From the NCBI GenBank assembly GCA_025200525.1, contig CM045758.1, positions 1,364,001 to 1,428,000 of the forward strand: a DNA stretch of 64,000 nt, given 5' to 3'. Made by a program: the position numbers and the translations under genes. Source of the stretch: Camellia lanceoleosa (lineage: Eukaryota > Streptophyta > Magnoliopsida > Ericales > Theaceae). Each line of letters begins with the position of its first letter. Within the stretch, counting starts at the first letter, position 1. Under the pieces are notes generated by a model, which saw nothing but the letters and a program-made list of their open reading frames with translations, was not told where the DNA came from and did no database searches. Shown here in pieces: positions 35,131 through 47,193 of this stretch.

Positions 35131-37744
35131 CTATCCTACGACATTTACGATAGTAGACTTGATGCTCTGTACGTGTCGAAGTAGATCCCAAACTCTGTCT
35201 ATCAAAAACTTGTAACATGCGACCAACGGTTTCATACAGCATGTCAAGGTGCAAGACACACTCATCACGACCGAGCCTATGGACTGCAGCACCAACATTG
35301 AAAGTAGCATCATTACACTGCAAAAATTAATAAAAATCGTACTTAGTGTTTGATTTATGGTGAACCACTTAAAAGTGAAAAAAGGTAATTCACAATTTGC
35401 TTACCAACTCAGGATCCATAGTAACATCATTCTGGGGATGTTGAACACATGGATTAAACTGAGAGTGATGTGTAGGATTTTGAACAACTCGATGCGAAAC
35501 ACGAGCATACCACTCACGGTATCCCCGTACACATTCAGATGGCCGCTACTGTACAGACACACTACGAGCATTAATAGACAACACATGATTCTCCCATTGC
35601 GCCCATATCGTGTCATGGTATTGATACATGATTTTGTACTGTCCTGGTTTACTGCCCCGTGTAGCTCGAACAGGAGATAATGATTCTGGTGGGATGGTTT
35701 GGACCTTACCAAACTATTGCAAAACCCTATTAGGGTGATAGAGTTCAACAATATCAAAGCATTTCAAACATCCAGTATAATATGCAACCTCATGAAGTGG
35801 ATGATGTGTCCTACATAAACGGTATAAATCCCACTCGATCTACAAATAAGGAATGCATAATGTTAGTTAGGAAATCTTTTTTTTTTTTTTAATATTACAC
35901 TATTATAAAATGTCTAACCTCATTAGCACGTAACATGTCAAGTTGCTCTCGTAATGTCTGTAAGTGGTTTTCTGTAAAACCTCCATCTCTCCGCGGACTC
36001 CAATGACATACACAAGGTTGTTCATCAGAATAGGACAAATTTGGAAGAGGCGGATTTTGAACAACTCGATGCAAAACACGAGCATACCACTCACGGTATC
36101 CCCGTACACATTCAGATGGCCGCTACTGTATAGGCACACTACGAGCATTAATGGACAACACATGATTCTCCCATTGCGCCCATATCGTGTCATGGTATTG
36201 ATACATGATTCTGTACTGTCCTGGTTTACTGCCCCGTGTAGCTCGAACAGGAGATAATGGTTCTGGTGGGATGGTTTGGACCCTACCAAACTATTGCAAA
36301 ACCCTATTGGGGTGATAGAGTTCAGCAATATCAAAGCATTTCAAATATCCAGTATAATATGCAACCTCATGAAGTGGATGATGTGTCCTACATAAACGGT
36401 ATAAATCCCACTCGATCTATAAATAAGGAATGCATAATGTTAGTTAGGAAATCTTTTTTTTTTTTTTAATATTACACTATTGTAAAATGTCTAATCTCAT
36501 TAGCACGTAACATGTCAAGTTGCTCTCGTAATGTCTACAAGTGGTTTTCTGTAAAACCTCCATCTCTCCGCGGACTCCAACGACACACACAAGGTTGTTC
36601 ATCAGAATAGGACAAATTTGGAAGATGCCTTCCTAAACGAAAATGCTCATAAATCCATGCTTCCAATAGCTTCAAGTAACCAGCAATCTGCTTAACACCA
36701 GCCCTATTAGCAAGTCCTAATTGTCTGTACATGAATGCCAAAGCTGCAGCACCCCATGCATATGAGCTAACAACATCAATGTCAGTCAACATGTGCAAGT
36801 AAGTAACAGGTACTCGAGTCCCATTCTTGTCAGCGAAGAGGGTACAACCTAACAAGTATAGCAAGTAAGCTCTCGCTGCATATTCTATGAAATTTGCATC
36901 ATCTGTATTATTAACTTCATGAAATCTAATTCGCAACCACTCTAGCTTCACGGATTGCCCACGAGATTGAACTAATTCTGCAAATGCATCATTCACTGGC
37001 ACTCCTAAAGTAGCATTCACAAGTTTAGCAGCCTCGTATTTTGTTAACTTTGGACATGACAAAGTCATGTCTGTGACTAGAATGCCAAGTATGGTCCGCA
37101 CATCATCCAATGTGATAGTCATCTCACCATCTGGCATGTGAAATGTATTTGTCTTTGGATGCCACCTTTCAACGAAGGCAGATATTGCCACTCTATTGCA
37201 ATGCCGATATGTGTGATCAATAAGGACACTACGACTAGACTGCTCAACCAAATGTCTCCACCTAACATTTTGGACTGTTGGTGACATCCATGGCCACTCG
37301 ACAAGCTTTCGAGAACAATTCAAACATTTAAGAGGTCCCTGTTCCTGCATTTTACATAAAACATATAAATAATTTGAAGCATATAGTACATATGATTAGT
37401 TTATTGTTGAGAAATTCGCAAAATACCTTTTTCTTCCAAACAGCAGAAACAACATGGTTACGGAAGCTAATTAGCAATGAAGGATCCTCTGGAGCACCCG
37501 GAACTGGTTCTGTGTTGTTGTCATCCACACCAATATCATCCTCTATGAGGTCAGCCCCTACACCAATATCATTATCGACATCGTCATCCTTCACAACAAT
37601 ATCGTCGTCAACATAATCATTATTTGCATCCACATGGTCATCCTCTTCCACAGGGACATTCACTTCCACTGGTTCAGGTTCTGTTTGCCTAGCACGTCTT
37701 CTGTTGGATGCCGCTGGTCTCTTATGTGAGACACCACTAACCAT
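35120..37744 (-). pseudogene. PMD gene inside the MULE
   Basis: Minus-strand exons: exon 1 37744-37427 (MVSGVSHKRPAASNRRRARQ, basic, then a very acidic Asp/Val-rich stretch), an 82-bp intron with GT/AG, and exon 2 37344-36496. Exon 2 holds the PMD core: VERWHPKTNTFHMPDGEMTI then TLDDVRTILGI, ARAYLLYLLGCTLFADKNGT, and VVSSYAWGAAALAFMYRQL. Next comes a fused exon (36416 to about 35926), an exon 35839-35401, and a last exon 35317-35120 ending YYRKCRRIDRT. The following exon reads IEWDLYRLCRTHHPLHEVAY and later VQTIPPESLSPVRATRGSKP. Stops stand at VLQ/FGKVQ, at SVQ/RPSECV and at ENHL/TLREQ, and the exon 2 donor is AT instead of GT. PMD proteins of the MAIN/MAIL1 class act in silencing and genome stability; a role of this copy is unknown. 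Confidence 0.82.
35475..36628. repeat. 577-bp tandem duplication inside PMD gene
   Basis: GGATTTTGAACAACTCGATG at 35475 recurs at 36052, and similarity runs to about 36624, with roughly 95 percent identity by eye. The unit spans the end of PMD exon 2, an intron with a poly-T run, and most of the next exon. Both copies share the same TAG codons (LQ/FG and VQ/RP), so the gene was already broken when it was duplicated. The exon 2 donor is intact in the left copy (GAG/GTTAG) and lost in the right one (GAG/ATTAG). Confidence 0.92.
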
Positions 37745-39861
37745 TTCTGTGTAAAAAAAAAAGTAAACCCAATATCAGCAAAAACTTGAATATATTAAAT
37801 GACTGATGTAAACAATATCAGCAAAGAAACCATAATTTCATAGATAACATTCAATTTAAAGAAAAAAATTTGAATGTGCAAATGTATAGAAAAGGGAAAA
37901 AAATCAAATTATAATGCAAGTATGCATTTGATAATTTTAATGTACCTACATTGTTCTTTTTCAAGTTTCTAGTTTGTTTTGTTTATTTTTAATTTTTAAA
38001 TGTTAACATTGTATTGTATTGTATCTTAAAGCTCACAATCCAATCTTCTTGAGATACCTCACCTTTGGATGTTACAATTTTTAAATGTTAACATTGCCAA
38101 GTGATATTCCAGTTTGATGACATTGACCTACTTTCAAAATGGATTGATAGTAAAAACATGAAACTGCACTTCTTTACAAGGAAAAGACCATATTTTGTCT
38201 GTTCTTACTGTTGGACATGTTTTTTGCTGAAATACTATGGCTGTTGAAAAAATGAAGATGAAAATTAGTACCAAAGGAGGCCATAAATCATTTGTGATTA
38301 TAGGATCAGTAAGTCTAATTAACCTTGCTAACTATTACTAACAATCATCTCTAATTCTCTTTTGTTATGTTATGTGAAGAGGAATCCCAAAAAATAACCC
38401 AAGCTAGTGCTAAATTTTATAAATTTTGTATGACCTACATCACTTTGGGTTTTTGTATTTCATGTTTCACTGATCCTAGTTAGGTGTTACAGATTCCTAA
38501 CAGTCTTGACCACGTGAGCTAAACACCATAGCTTGTAGACTTTAGATCCACTAATAAGATAAATATTTAGTGTTTAATGTTTGATCTCCAAACTATGTTC
38601 ATGTCTAAAATGCATCTTAACTTGTTTAGAGCTATCCCTCAATCAATAATAGGAATAGCTAGACTGTGATGAGGAGAAGAAGCCAAGCACTACATAGTAA
38701 GCTAAAGGCGTGAATGACTGCAAACACCAAATATATGTCTACACCATTAAGTAATGCAGAATGTAAGTGTTTCAACCAAACTACACAATATAAATGGAAC
38801 TGCCAAGATAGTAAGAGTAAAATACATCAAACTGCCAAGAATAGAATAAAAAACGAATGCATAATGTTCATAACATGGTTGGCAGACAATAATGAAACAA
38901 AATTGGTCGGATATGAAACAAAATAGCATTTTCTTTGTGATTTGGACAATTTTAGCTGATAATAGTTTAATGTTGGAGGGAATAAGGAGCAGCATTCAAG
39001 TGGTACCAATTTGTTAGTAAGGACAATGAAGTAAGTAAGCAGTCACTCTGCAATTAGTGACATTAACCATTTTCTGGTAGTTGTATAAAAACAATAGGGT
39101 ATATTACACTGATCTCCCCTGATGTTTGGTCAAATTACAACCAGCCCCCAAGGTTTGGGTAATTAGACCAACCTCCCTTATGTTTTATAGTCACATAACA
39201 CTTCGTCCTTGTCGTTAGTCTGCCTTTAGAAAACATGTTGGAATTTGTTAAGGTCATCAATTTTTAAATTGACATGCCAAAATTTCTTTTAACTAATTAT
39301 CCCATTATTTAAACTAATACCTCAACCTAACAAAATCAACCTAGTCACCAACCACTCCTCTTCATTCTCCCAACAACACAATGAAAACACTAGCCCAGCC
39401 CATTTCCTCACCCCTACTCCCATCTACTACACCCTCAAACCCAACGCTACCACTAAATTTTAGGATAAGTTACAAATTTTAATATTTGATGATTTTTTTT
39501 GGGTAAGAATTGGAATATTGCATATCAAATCAAGCTTTTAACCAAATTTTCACTCAAATTTGATGCTCTTATGTCACCCAACAAACCAACAATCGACGAA
39601 ACAGGACTAAGTAACACCACAAATACAAATTACATAATTCTCAGTTGTCCAAGACAATGCAGCAATTCCACTTAAGAGAACTATATACTTCTAACAGAAA
39701 CAAAAGAAAATCCTAATGCTCTATTGGTTAGTCAAAAAATGTAACAAAACAACACAACAAGCTAATTTTCTATTCCACTATTATTACTTTTCCCCATTAA
39801 ATAGTACATTGAATTGAACTTTTCATGTTTGAACCAAAACCCAAAAACCTTAAAACCCCAA
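37745..39861. other. MULE interior upstream of PMD gene, no gene
   Basis: AT-rich; would hold the PMD promoter next to 37744. At 39097 GGGTATATTACACTGATCTC followed by CCCTGATGTTTGG looks like the end of yet another DNA transposon, whose partner end was not found. No supported coding sequence. Confidence 0.45.
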
Positions 39862-40385
39862 TGTCACGACCCCATTCCGCCCCTAGTAGAATGGTGCCGT
39901 GATGGCCAGTAATCCGAGATTACCGAAGGCCAACTTTCAAAATTCACACACAATCAGAGTATTATATATGGGGCTAGCATGTGCGGAAGCAATATATATA
40001 AATCTAATTAGTCCATAAGAGCTGTGCATAGATCAAATGAAATGACATACATCTTAATATAGTTTACAACTTGGATACAAATAAAATAAAGTACATGTTA
40101 CATCTTGATCAAAAGGCTTCTCAAGCCGAAGTATACAAAAGACATGAATTACAACTAAGAAGCATAATCTCCAAGACGATACAAAACATGAATCAAGCAT
40201 CTTGCACATAACATCTTAGGCGTCACCGCCTTCTTGCTTGCCACCTACATATATATAAGGAGAGGTTGAGCTTGGATACTCAGTGAATAGTACAAGTAAT
40301 AAAGGTTTAAATGAATGACATCCGAAATCTTTATCAAAACAATACATAACATAGCTTGTACATCAATCTTGGTTTTTCCAACACA

Positions 40386-40530
40386 TGTGTGCTACAAAAG
40401 CTTAAAGTCCCTTAGCACGTACGGACTTAACTTGATGTGCTACAAACGCTTATAGTCCCTTAGCACGTACGGACTTAACTTGATGTGCTACAAACGCTTA
40501 TAGTCCCTTAGCACGTACGGACTTAACTTG
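40386..40530. repeat. 48-bp tandem repeat, three units
   Basis: TGTGCTACAAA starts at 40388, 40436 and 40484, with CCCTTAGCACGTACGGACTT in each unit. It lies in the LTR at 39862. Confidence 0.93.
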
Positions 40531-40751
40531 ATATCATCAAAACAAAGCTTATACTTGATACATAAAATAGGGATAGTCATTCATGCTTGATCAAATACTT
40601 TTCTAAAACAAAGTAAAGCTTTAACAAATCTTTATAACGTAACTTTATTAAAAATACCACTCACATAGTTCTTGGGACGTCGGGATCAAGGCAAAGGTCC
40701 AAGTCCTACAAGCACATGGCAATCACATTCTCAAAACAAGCTTTACATGTA

Positions 40752-40985
40752 TGCAAATGATCTAGGGAAAACATGCTGGAAATGACCTAGGAAAAACATG
40801 CTGGCAATGACCTAGGGAAAACATGCTGGAAATGACCTAGGGAAAACATGCTGGCAATGACCTAGGGAAAACATGCTGGAAATGACCTAGGGAAAATATG
40901 CTGGAAAACATCTAGGGAAAACATGCTGCAAATGACCTAGGGAAAACATGCTGCAAATGACCTAGGCAAAAATGACCTAGCTGAG
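40752..40985. repeat. 25-bp tandem repeat, about nine units
   Basis: Unit AATGACCTAGGGAAAACATG plus CTGG(A/C), spaced exactly 25 bp in most copies (for example 40784, 40809, 40834). It lies in the LTR at 39862. Confidence 0.93.
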
Positions 40986-42044
40986 TGAACTCAGGAGGTC
41001 TTGGCCACCTCTTAGCCGAGGTGTGGTTACCTAGGCTTCGGCGTACAGCTGCCTACCGAGGTGCATGCAAGACAACTAAAGGTGCAAGTGATCATGCAAG
41101 GTAGGCCAAGGTGAGATACGATGCTTGGCCTAGGTGTGTGATCTAGGCAAGAGTGGTCTCGGTGACCACACCTAGGGAAATGAGGTCGGGAAATCTGGGT
41201 TTCCCTCTCTTGAAGAACATGAAGAACATGAATGCTAAAATCATAACTTCTTTATTACAAAATCACGATTTCATGGCATGAGTTCGAAAACATGGACCTG
41301 GGTACCCATACTTGAAGATCATATGAAAACAAACATGAAAACATGGATCTTGGTGCAAACTCTTGGATCAAAACATGACTTTCCTTGAAGAACACATGAA
41401 TACCACTTTCTCTTTCTAAAACCGAACTTTAAATCAATGCATGGCTTACAAATCGTATTCAATCATGCAATGCAATAACATGATCATAAAGAACAACATG
41501 AGCAAATCAAGAATCTAACCTTAGAACACGGATCTAACGATTCGATCTCTAGGGATCAAGCTTGGAAATCTACCTCTCTCTAGAACTCCTCTTCCTCTTC
41601 CTAGAGCTTCTCTCTCCTCTTCAAAACAAGGGTATAACAAATGATAGGTTTCTCCCTCTGCCGGCTGATTTAACACTCAGCTCGGACACGTGGCAACGGC
41701 TGGTTGGTTCTCCTCAAAAAGGTGATAGATTGACAAGACATGACTATGACAAAGCGTATGCAACAAGCTAAGGCAAGGGAACTCCGGCAAGCAATGATCT
41801 CGGCTAAGGACATAGGCTTCGGCAAGTAAGGTCTCTATGACCTCGGCTAGGAAGGATAACACTTGGCCAAGCTGTGCCACACCTCGGCCTAGATGTGCCA
41901 CACCTCGGTCTAGGTCATTCCACTCCCAGAACAAGATCACTAGGTGCAAGGATTAAGGATCTCGGATGCCTAGGTGATAACATCTCGGCCAATATACCTA
42001 GGTGATGGTGGAGGTCAACCAAGGTGGTTCCAAGATAGTCCTAG

Positions 42045-42306
42045 GCTTAAGATGACCTCGGTTTGGAATGACTTAGGCTTGGCATGACCTAGGCTTAACA
42101 TGACTTAGGCTTGGCATGACCTAGGCTTAACATGACTTAGGCTTGGCATGACCTAGGCTTAACATGACTTAGGCTTAACATGACCTAGGCTTGGCATGAC
42201 CTAGGCTTGGCATGACCTAGGCTTAACATGACTTAGGCTTGGCATGACCTAGGCTTAACATGACTTAGGCTTGGCATGACCTAGGCTTAGCATGACTTAG
42301 GCTTGA
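42045..42306. repeat. 16-bp tandem repeat, about 16 units
   Basis: Alternating ATGACCTAGGCTTGGC and ATGACTTAGGCTTAAC, strictly 16 bp apart. The core GACCTAGG is also the core of the 25-bp repeat in the same LTR, and CTCGG/CTAGG phrases fill the space between the two arrays. Confidence 0.95.
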
Positions 42307-43338
42307 GATAGCAAGGAAGGAACAAAGCATGCATACAACACTTAGGCAAATCACATAAGCACAAAACAAGACAGGAACCTTTACTTAGGAAAAACGAGTC
42401 AAAGTCTACAAATCCAAGCTTAACAAGACGAAATCATGCAAATGCACATGAACATGACTAAGATATGAATGTGGGTTATTACACCCAAATCCCATTTCCA
42501 TTTCTTTTTCCTTCAATTCTATCAATGGCAAAAACAGAGCTTAAAATTCTCCTAATATAAAATGGCACACTAATCAAACCCAGTTGTTTATCAAAAAACC
42601 CAAAAAGATTAATACATAAACAAACATGTAAAGTGGAGAAATTGGAGAAATGGGTACCTTAGGGGACTTAATTGGGTGCAAGATACAACTATGAACAAAG
42701 AGTTTTTGGGGTCAAATTGGTCTATTGGAGTGAAGAGGTGGAACAAACTGGTGACGGAGAGAAGGGCAGAGATTCAAAGCCATTTTCTTCAAAAGAGAGA
42801 GAATTTCTTGGTTTCAACCGATTTTAATTGTATATATGTACATGAATATATGATGAAGTTTTGGGTTTGGGGTTTGGTTTCGTGTCGGTTTATCGCGCGA
42901 GCAATGTGGCACGGAATGTGGTTATTCTTTGTTTATTCAAAAAAAATTATGATATAGATGATAGAGATACATAAATAGATACATATATATGTTTGTCAAT
43001 ATAGAGAGAGAAAGAAGAGTTTTTCACTTACCTTGAGCGAATGAGAAAAATGAGGTCAATCGTCCACGCTGATAACACAGACCACAACGTCGTTCAAATC
43101 CCTCCTGCCATTCGAAACACTCGCCTTCTCTATGTCGGACCCGTCATCTTGCGGCTGCTTCTTCTCTCGTTTCCCTCCAAAAGGTAAGTGGTGTAAAGAG
43201 ATGCAAGGGTTAATTTAGGGTTACTATAGGTAATATAATGGGAGTGTAATGAGAGTTTTAATTTTTTTTAGTGGTGTAATGAGATAGAGGGTGTAAGGAG
43301 TTAAAAGTGTGGTGTGAGTAGAATCACTCTATTTTGAT

Positions 43339-44657
43339 ATACATCAGGTTTGAGACCCCAGTCTCCATCAATCTCATCATGTTCCTTGCCTCATCCATAT
43401 CTCCAGTCTCGGAGAGACCGTTGATGATAGAATTGAACACTGCATTTCCAGGAGGCGAACCCGCATCAATCATCTTAAACAGTAACTTTTTCGCTCCGTC
43501 AACATATATGATTCTACACAACCCACTAATAACAGATGAAAATGGCTTAATTGCGTATTTTCTCTCTTCTCCAGAGAAGTCTTCCAACATCTCCAAAGCT
43601 AAGGGAACAGTCTCATCCCCTCCACACAAAGAACTGATAAAAAATTAATAGATTGTCGAGGTGGGTATCTATCCTTCTCCTTTGCCAACAAGTAAACCAA
43701 ATGAGGATCTTCTCACAAACAGAGCAAGCCCAATCAAAAGATTGAGCACCTACAAAGGGCTTCAATAGTGAAATAATACGTTTCAGCATCCGCGACACAC
43801 CCAAATTCCCCAAACATGTTAAACACTTCAAATCCAGCCTTGCCTTTACCCAACTTTGAAAAAAAACATATCAGCTCATTGAGAATCTCCTCGTTCAAAA
43901 CACCATTCTCCTACAGGACAATCTCCTTAATCAAATCCCACAAAGCATATGCGTGTTTTTTTCCTAAGACCACTAGAAATTGCATAAACAAGAAGCTTCA
44001 CGCTCCATGTAGTTACCGAGAATTCTGGCTTCTTTGAAGCCCATTTGAAAAATGCAATTAAATTGTCACCTGGAACGAGCAGGGTTTCGAGTACCCTTAT
44101 CACAAACTCTTGGTTTAAAGTCAAATCCATGGCATCAAGACTCGATTCTAAAGACCCATCTACACTAGCACTAGTGCTACTACTAGTACTCTGAAGCAGA
44201 GACAACACACTCTCTAACTGCTCAAAATCGACCTCACGTATTTCATCTTTCTCAACTAATTTATCAACATTATCGCGGCTAGTTTCCTCAAAATCCAAGG
44301 ATGAAGAAGGCCCATTGATGCAACATAAATATGATTTTCCTCAATGTCTTCATCAGCGAGAGATGCATCAAAGTCATCATTGGTTTCAGAAACAGGTGAA
44401 TCAATGTGCGATTCAACAACAACATCATTACTAGGGTCCGACGAATCGTGAGAGAAAAATCTAGGGTTTTGGCAACAAGGGATTTTACAAAGGAAATGTG
44501 AACGAAATGAAGATGATTCTATGAAGGTTTGGGCTTGATAGTGAGAAACCTAAGGAGGAGGAGGAGGAGGATGAGAGTTCAGGATTAAATGCAGCAGCCT
44601 TGATACTACTGAACGAATGCTCAGACAGCCTCTTCTTCCAACCATTGATCTCCACAT
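43339..44657 (-). pseudogene. Pentatricopeptide-repeat (PPR) protein pseudogene
   Basis: The minus strand starts MWRSMVGRRGCLSIRSVVSR, a basic Ser/Arg-rich leader like a mitochondrial transit peptide, then a TAG and QAQTFIESSSFRSHFLCKIP and CCQNPRFFSHDSSDPSND in the same frame. A frameshift near 44300 leads to FEQLESVLSLLQS and LNQEFVIRVLETLLVPGDNL then IAFFKWASKKPEFSVTTWSV. After further frame breaks (43927-43613) come SFDWACSVCEKIL and GDETVPLALEMLEDF. The end has PPR-type repeats: FSSVISGLCRIIYVDGAKKL, then FNSIINGLSETGDMDEARNM. A final one-base shift near 43352 gives GLKPDVY. PPR proteins bind organelle RNA. Homology stops right at the MULE target duplication. Confidence 0.78.
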
Positions 44658-44675
44658 CTTCTGTCTCTCGCTCGC

Positions 44676-44699
44676 TCGCTCGCTCGCGAGTGAAAACCC
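44676..44699. repeat. (CTCG)n microsatellite upstream of PPR start
   Basis: CTCGCTCGCTCGCTCGCTCG in the 5' leader of the PPR pseudogene, 20 bp from its ATG. Confidence 0.9.
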
Positions 44700-45790
44700 C
44701 AAAATGTTTTCGGGTGATTATTCAGTCCTTCTGATCTCGGAATATGTTTTATAAAATTTTGATTAATAATGAAACGCAAAGTCTACAATTTATGTTAAAA
44801 ATAAAGAATAATATAAAATTAATTAATTGATGATTAATTTAAACCAGATATGAGATATTCTTTCCTTTGGGCTACGAACTGGGCAATAATTCTTGTTAGA
44901 GGCCCGCCTGATTAATAACCCCTTTTTTTTCGCGTCATCAGGATGCCGGGCCCAACTCAAAGGCTCACTTCTTACTCTCACTCTGTAAATTAAACAAACC
45001 GCGTAGTTATATCTGCCTTTTTGGCAAAGAAGTGAAAAATAATTTTTTAATTTTTAAATCTTTTTTTTTTTGGTTATATTTTTTTTTTTTATAATTTTTT
45101 TCAAAAAATAAAAAAATTAACTTTCAATTTGCTTCCTAAAATAACCCATCATCTCCAATCTTTGACTATTTTTTTTTTTTAATTTAAGTAAAAAAAATTA
45201 AGGAAGAATTACATATAAACTAAAGAAAATTGCTGAAAAAGTTCATTTTAAGGAGGGTGTAAAACATATTAGATCCCATGAGTATTTTTTTTGTGAGAAG
45301 TACGCACTTTGTGAAATATTGTAGTAAAAAGTACATTTTGTTATTTTTTAGGATATTTTATTTTCAATTGTACCCTTTAAATTTTTGTTAACAGTTGTCT
45401 GTTGAAATTTTTATTCTATTTGTTGAAAATTTATGTGTGAAATTCTATCTGTTCAATTTTTATATGTTGAAATTTCATTATATCTATTCAATTTTTTGAA
45501 TCTATCTCAACCTATCTGTTTAATTTTCTGAATAAATATGAGCCTTTTGGATAGAGGGGAGAAATAAAGGTAGAGAGAGAAAGTAGATCTGAAGAGTAAA
45601 AATTGCTTTGAAAATTTCAAATAAACATTTTACTCTTCTTAATGTGACAAATTCACACCTCAAAACCTTTTTTTGAAATGCACCTAACATGACCATTCTC
45701 AAATTCCAATTATTTTCTTTCATGTGGTTTTCTCTACAATCAAACAAAAAGCAAAAATATAAAGTCAAATGTTCATTAAATAAAACATAT
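44700..45790. other. AT-rich intergenic, promoter side of PPR pseudogene
   Basis: No supported gene. Long T and A homopolymers (45060-45090, 45170-45200) and simple (T)TGAAATTTTTAT... phrases at 45390-45530. Open frames are low-complexity. Confidence 0.5.
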
Positions 45791-47162
45791 AGCCTTCATT
45801 TGGGCAGTGGGTGGGCTTTTTGGCTTTTTGACTATTTTAGCCTGTGGCTAAAAAGCTTGATTTGGGAAGAGTTTTTTGACTTTTTTAACTTTTTGGCTTT
45901 TTGGTGAGGTGTAAATGACCAAACTGCCCTTGAAGTGATTTTTTATATTTTTACTCCTTGCCATACATCCTCCACGTCAGTGTCATTGGTGCGGATATTT
46001 TTTTTTTTTGGGGATTAGGCGTATTTTTATGGGTTTTTTTTTTTTAATTTATGTTTTTGTCATTTTTCTTTTTGTATACATTAATTTGTTCTTTTTCTTT
46101 AATTTATGTTTTTGTCTTATTTATTTTTATTGATATACAATAATTTGTTTTTATTTTTCAAAAATGGGTTTTCATGTGTTTTATTTATTTGTAAATTACG
46201 TGGCAAAGTGTAATTTTTTTTTAATTTTTTTTTTTTTTTTTTGGATGAGGCGTATTTTTATGGTTCTTTTTTTTTTTTAATTTACGTTTTTGTCATTTTT
46301 ATTTGTATACATTAATTTGTTTTTATTTTTCAAAAATAGTTTTTCATGTGTTTTATTTATTTTTAAATTACGTGACAAATGCTAATTTCTGTTTTTTTTT
46401 TTTTTTTTGGATGAGGCGTATTTTTGATGTTCTTTTTTTTTTAATTTACATTTTTCTTATTTTTATTTTTATTTGTATACATTAATTTGTTTTTATTTTT
46501 CAAAAATGATTTTTCATGTGTTTTATTTATTTTAAAATTACGTGGCAACTGCTAATTTCTGTTTTTAAATTTATTTATTTATTTATTTTGGTTGGATGAG
46601 GCGTATTTTTGATGTTCTTTTTTTGTTAATTTACGTTTTTCTCATTTTTTTTTTTATTTGTATACATTAATTTGTTTTTATTTTTCAAAAATGGTTTTTC
46701 ATGTGTTTTATTTATTTTAAAATTACGTAGCAACTGCTAATTTCTGTTTTTAAATTTATTTATTTATTCATTTTGGTTGGATGAGGCGTATTTTTGTGGT
46801 TCTTTTTTTTTTTCATTTACGTTTTTGTCTTCTTTTTTTTTTATTGTTTTCAAGTTGCTTTTTTTTGGGGGGTTTGGAAAAAGCTTTTTTATGTTTTGTT
46901 TTTTTTAACATGACGTTAAAAATGTAAATTTGGGTGCTATGTTGTTGTCTTCTTTTATATATATATATATATTAATTTGTTTTTTTATTTTGGAAAAGGC
47001 TTTCTCATTTTTATTTTTTTTGAAATGACGTGGAAACTGCTAATTTCGGTTTCATTTTATTGATTTTTTATTTTATTTTTATTTTTTTGAAAAGGTTTTT
47101 TCTTGTTTTTTAATTTTAAATGACGTTAACAATGCTTATTTCAGTTTCATTTTAATGTGTTT

Positions 47163-47193
<31 letters not shown>

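Larger units (their letters stand above)
39862..42483. mobile_element. Solo LTR, 2622 bp, inside the MULE
   Basis: Starts TGTCACGACCCCATTCCG, ends GGGTTATTACA, flanked by the perfect duplication CCCAA at 39857-39861 and 42484-42488. It is related in its ends to the 3707-6074 LTR: both have TCCGAGATTAC or TCGAGATTACGAAGGCC close to the start. Three minisatellites lie inside. On the minus strand, a GA-rich leader (41570-41630) followed by CTAAG/GTTAG is consistent with a transcribed leader, so the functional orientation may be minus. Confidence 0.88.
33519..43329. mobile_element. Mutator-like element (MULE) carrying a PMD gene
   Basis: The ends are GGGTGATTCTACTTACATCA and, on the other strand, GAGTGATTCTACTCACACCA. 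About 39 of the first 46 bases match. Perfect 9-bp duplications TATTTTGAT flank it at 33510-33518 and 43330-43338, the size typical of Mutator-like elements. Without the solo LTR at 39862 it is about 7.2 kb. No MURA-type transposase was found; the only gene recognised is the PMD pseudogene at 35120-37744. It is therefore likely non-autonomous. Confidence 0.82.

Noticed and set aside
35401..36334. Two near-identical minus-strand open frames starting MILLNSIT
   Set aside because: They are out of frame with the PMD exon, which reads IEWDLYRLCR and VQTIPPESL in another frame. Their similarity reflects the 577-bp duplication.
42045..42306. Regular short direct repeats resembling a CRISPR array
   Set aside because: Units are 16 bp and strictly tandem without unique spacers, inside a plant solo LTR. 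The same holds for the 25-bp array at 40752 and the 58-bp arrays.
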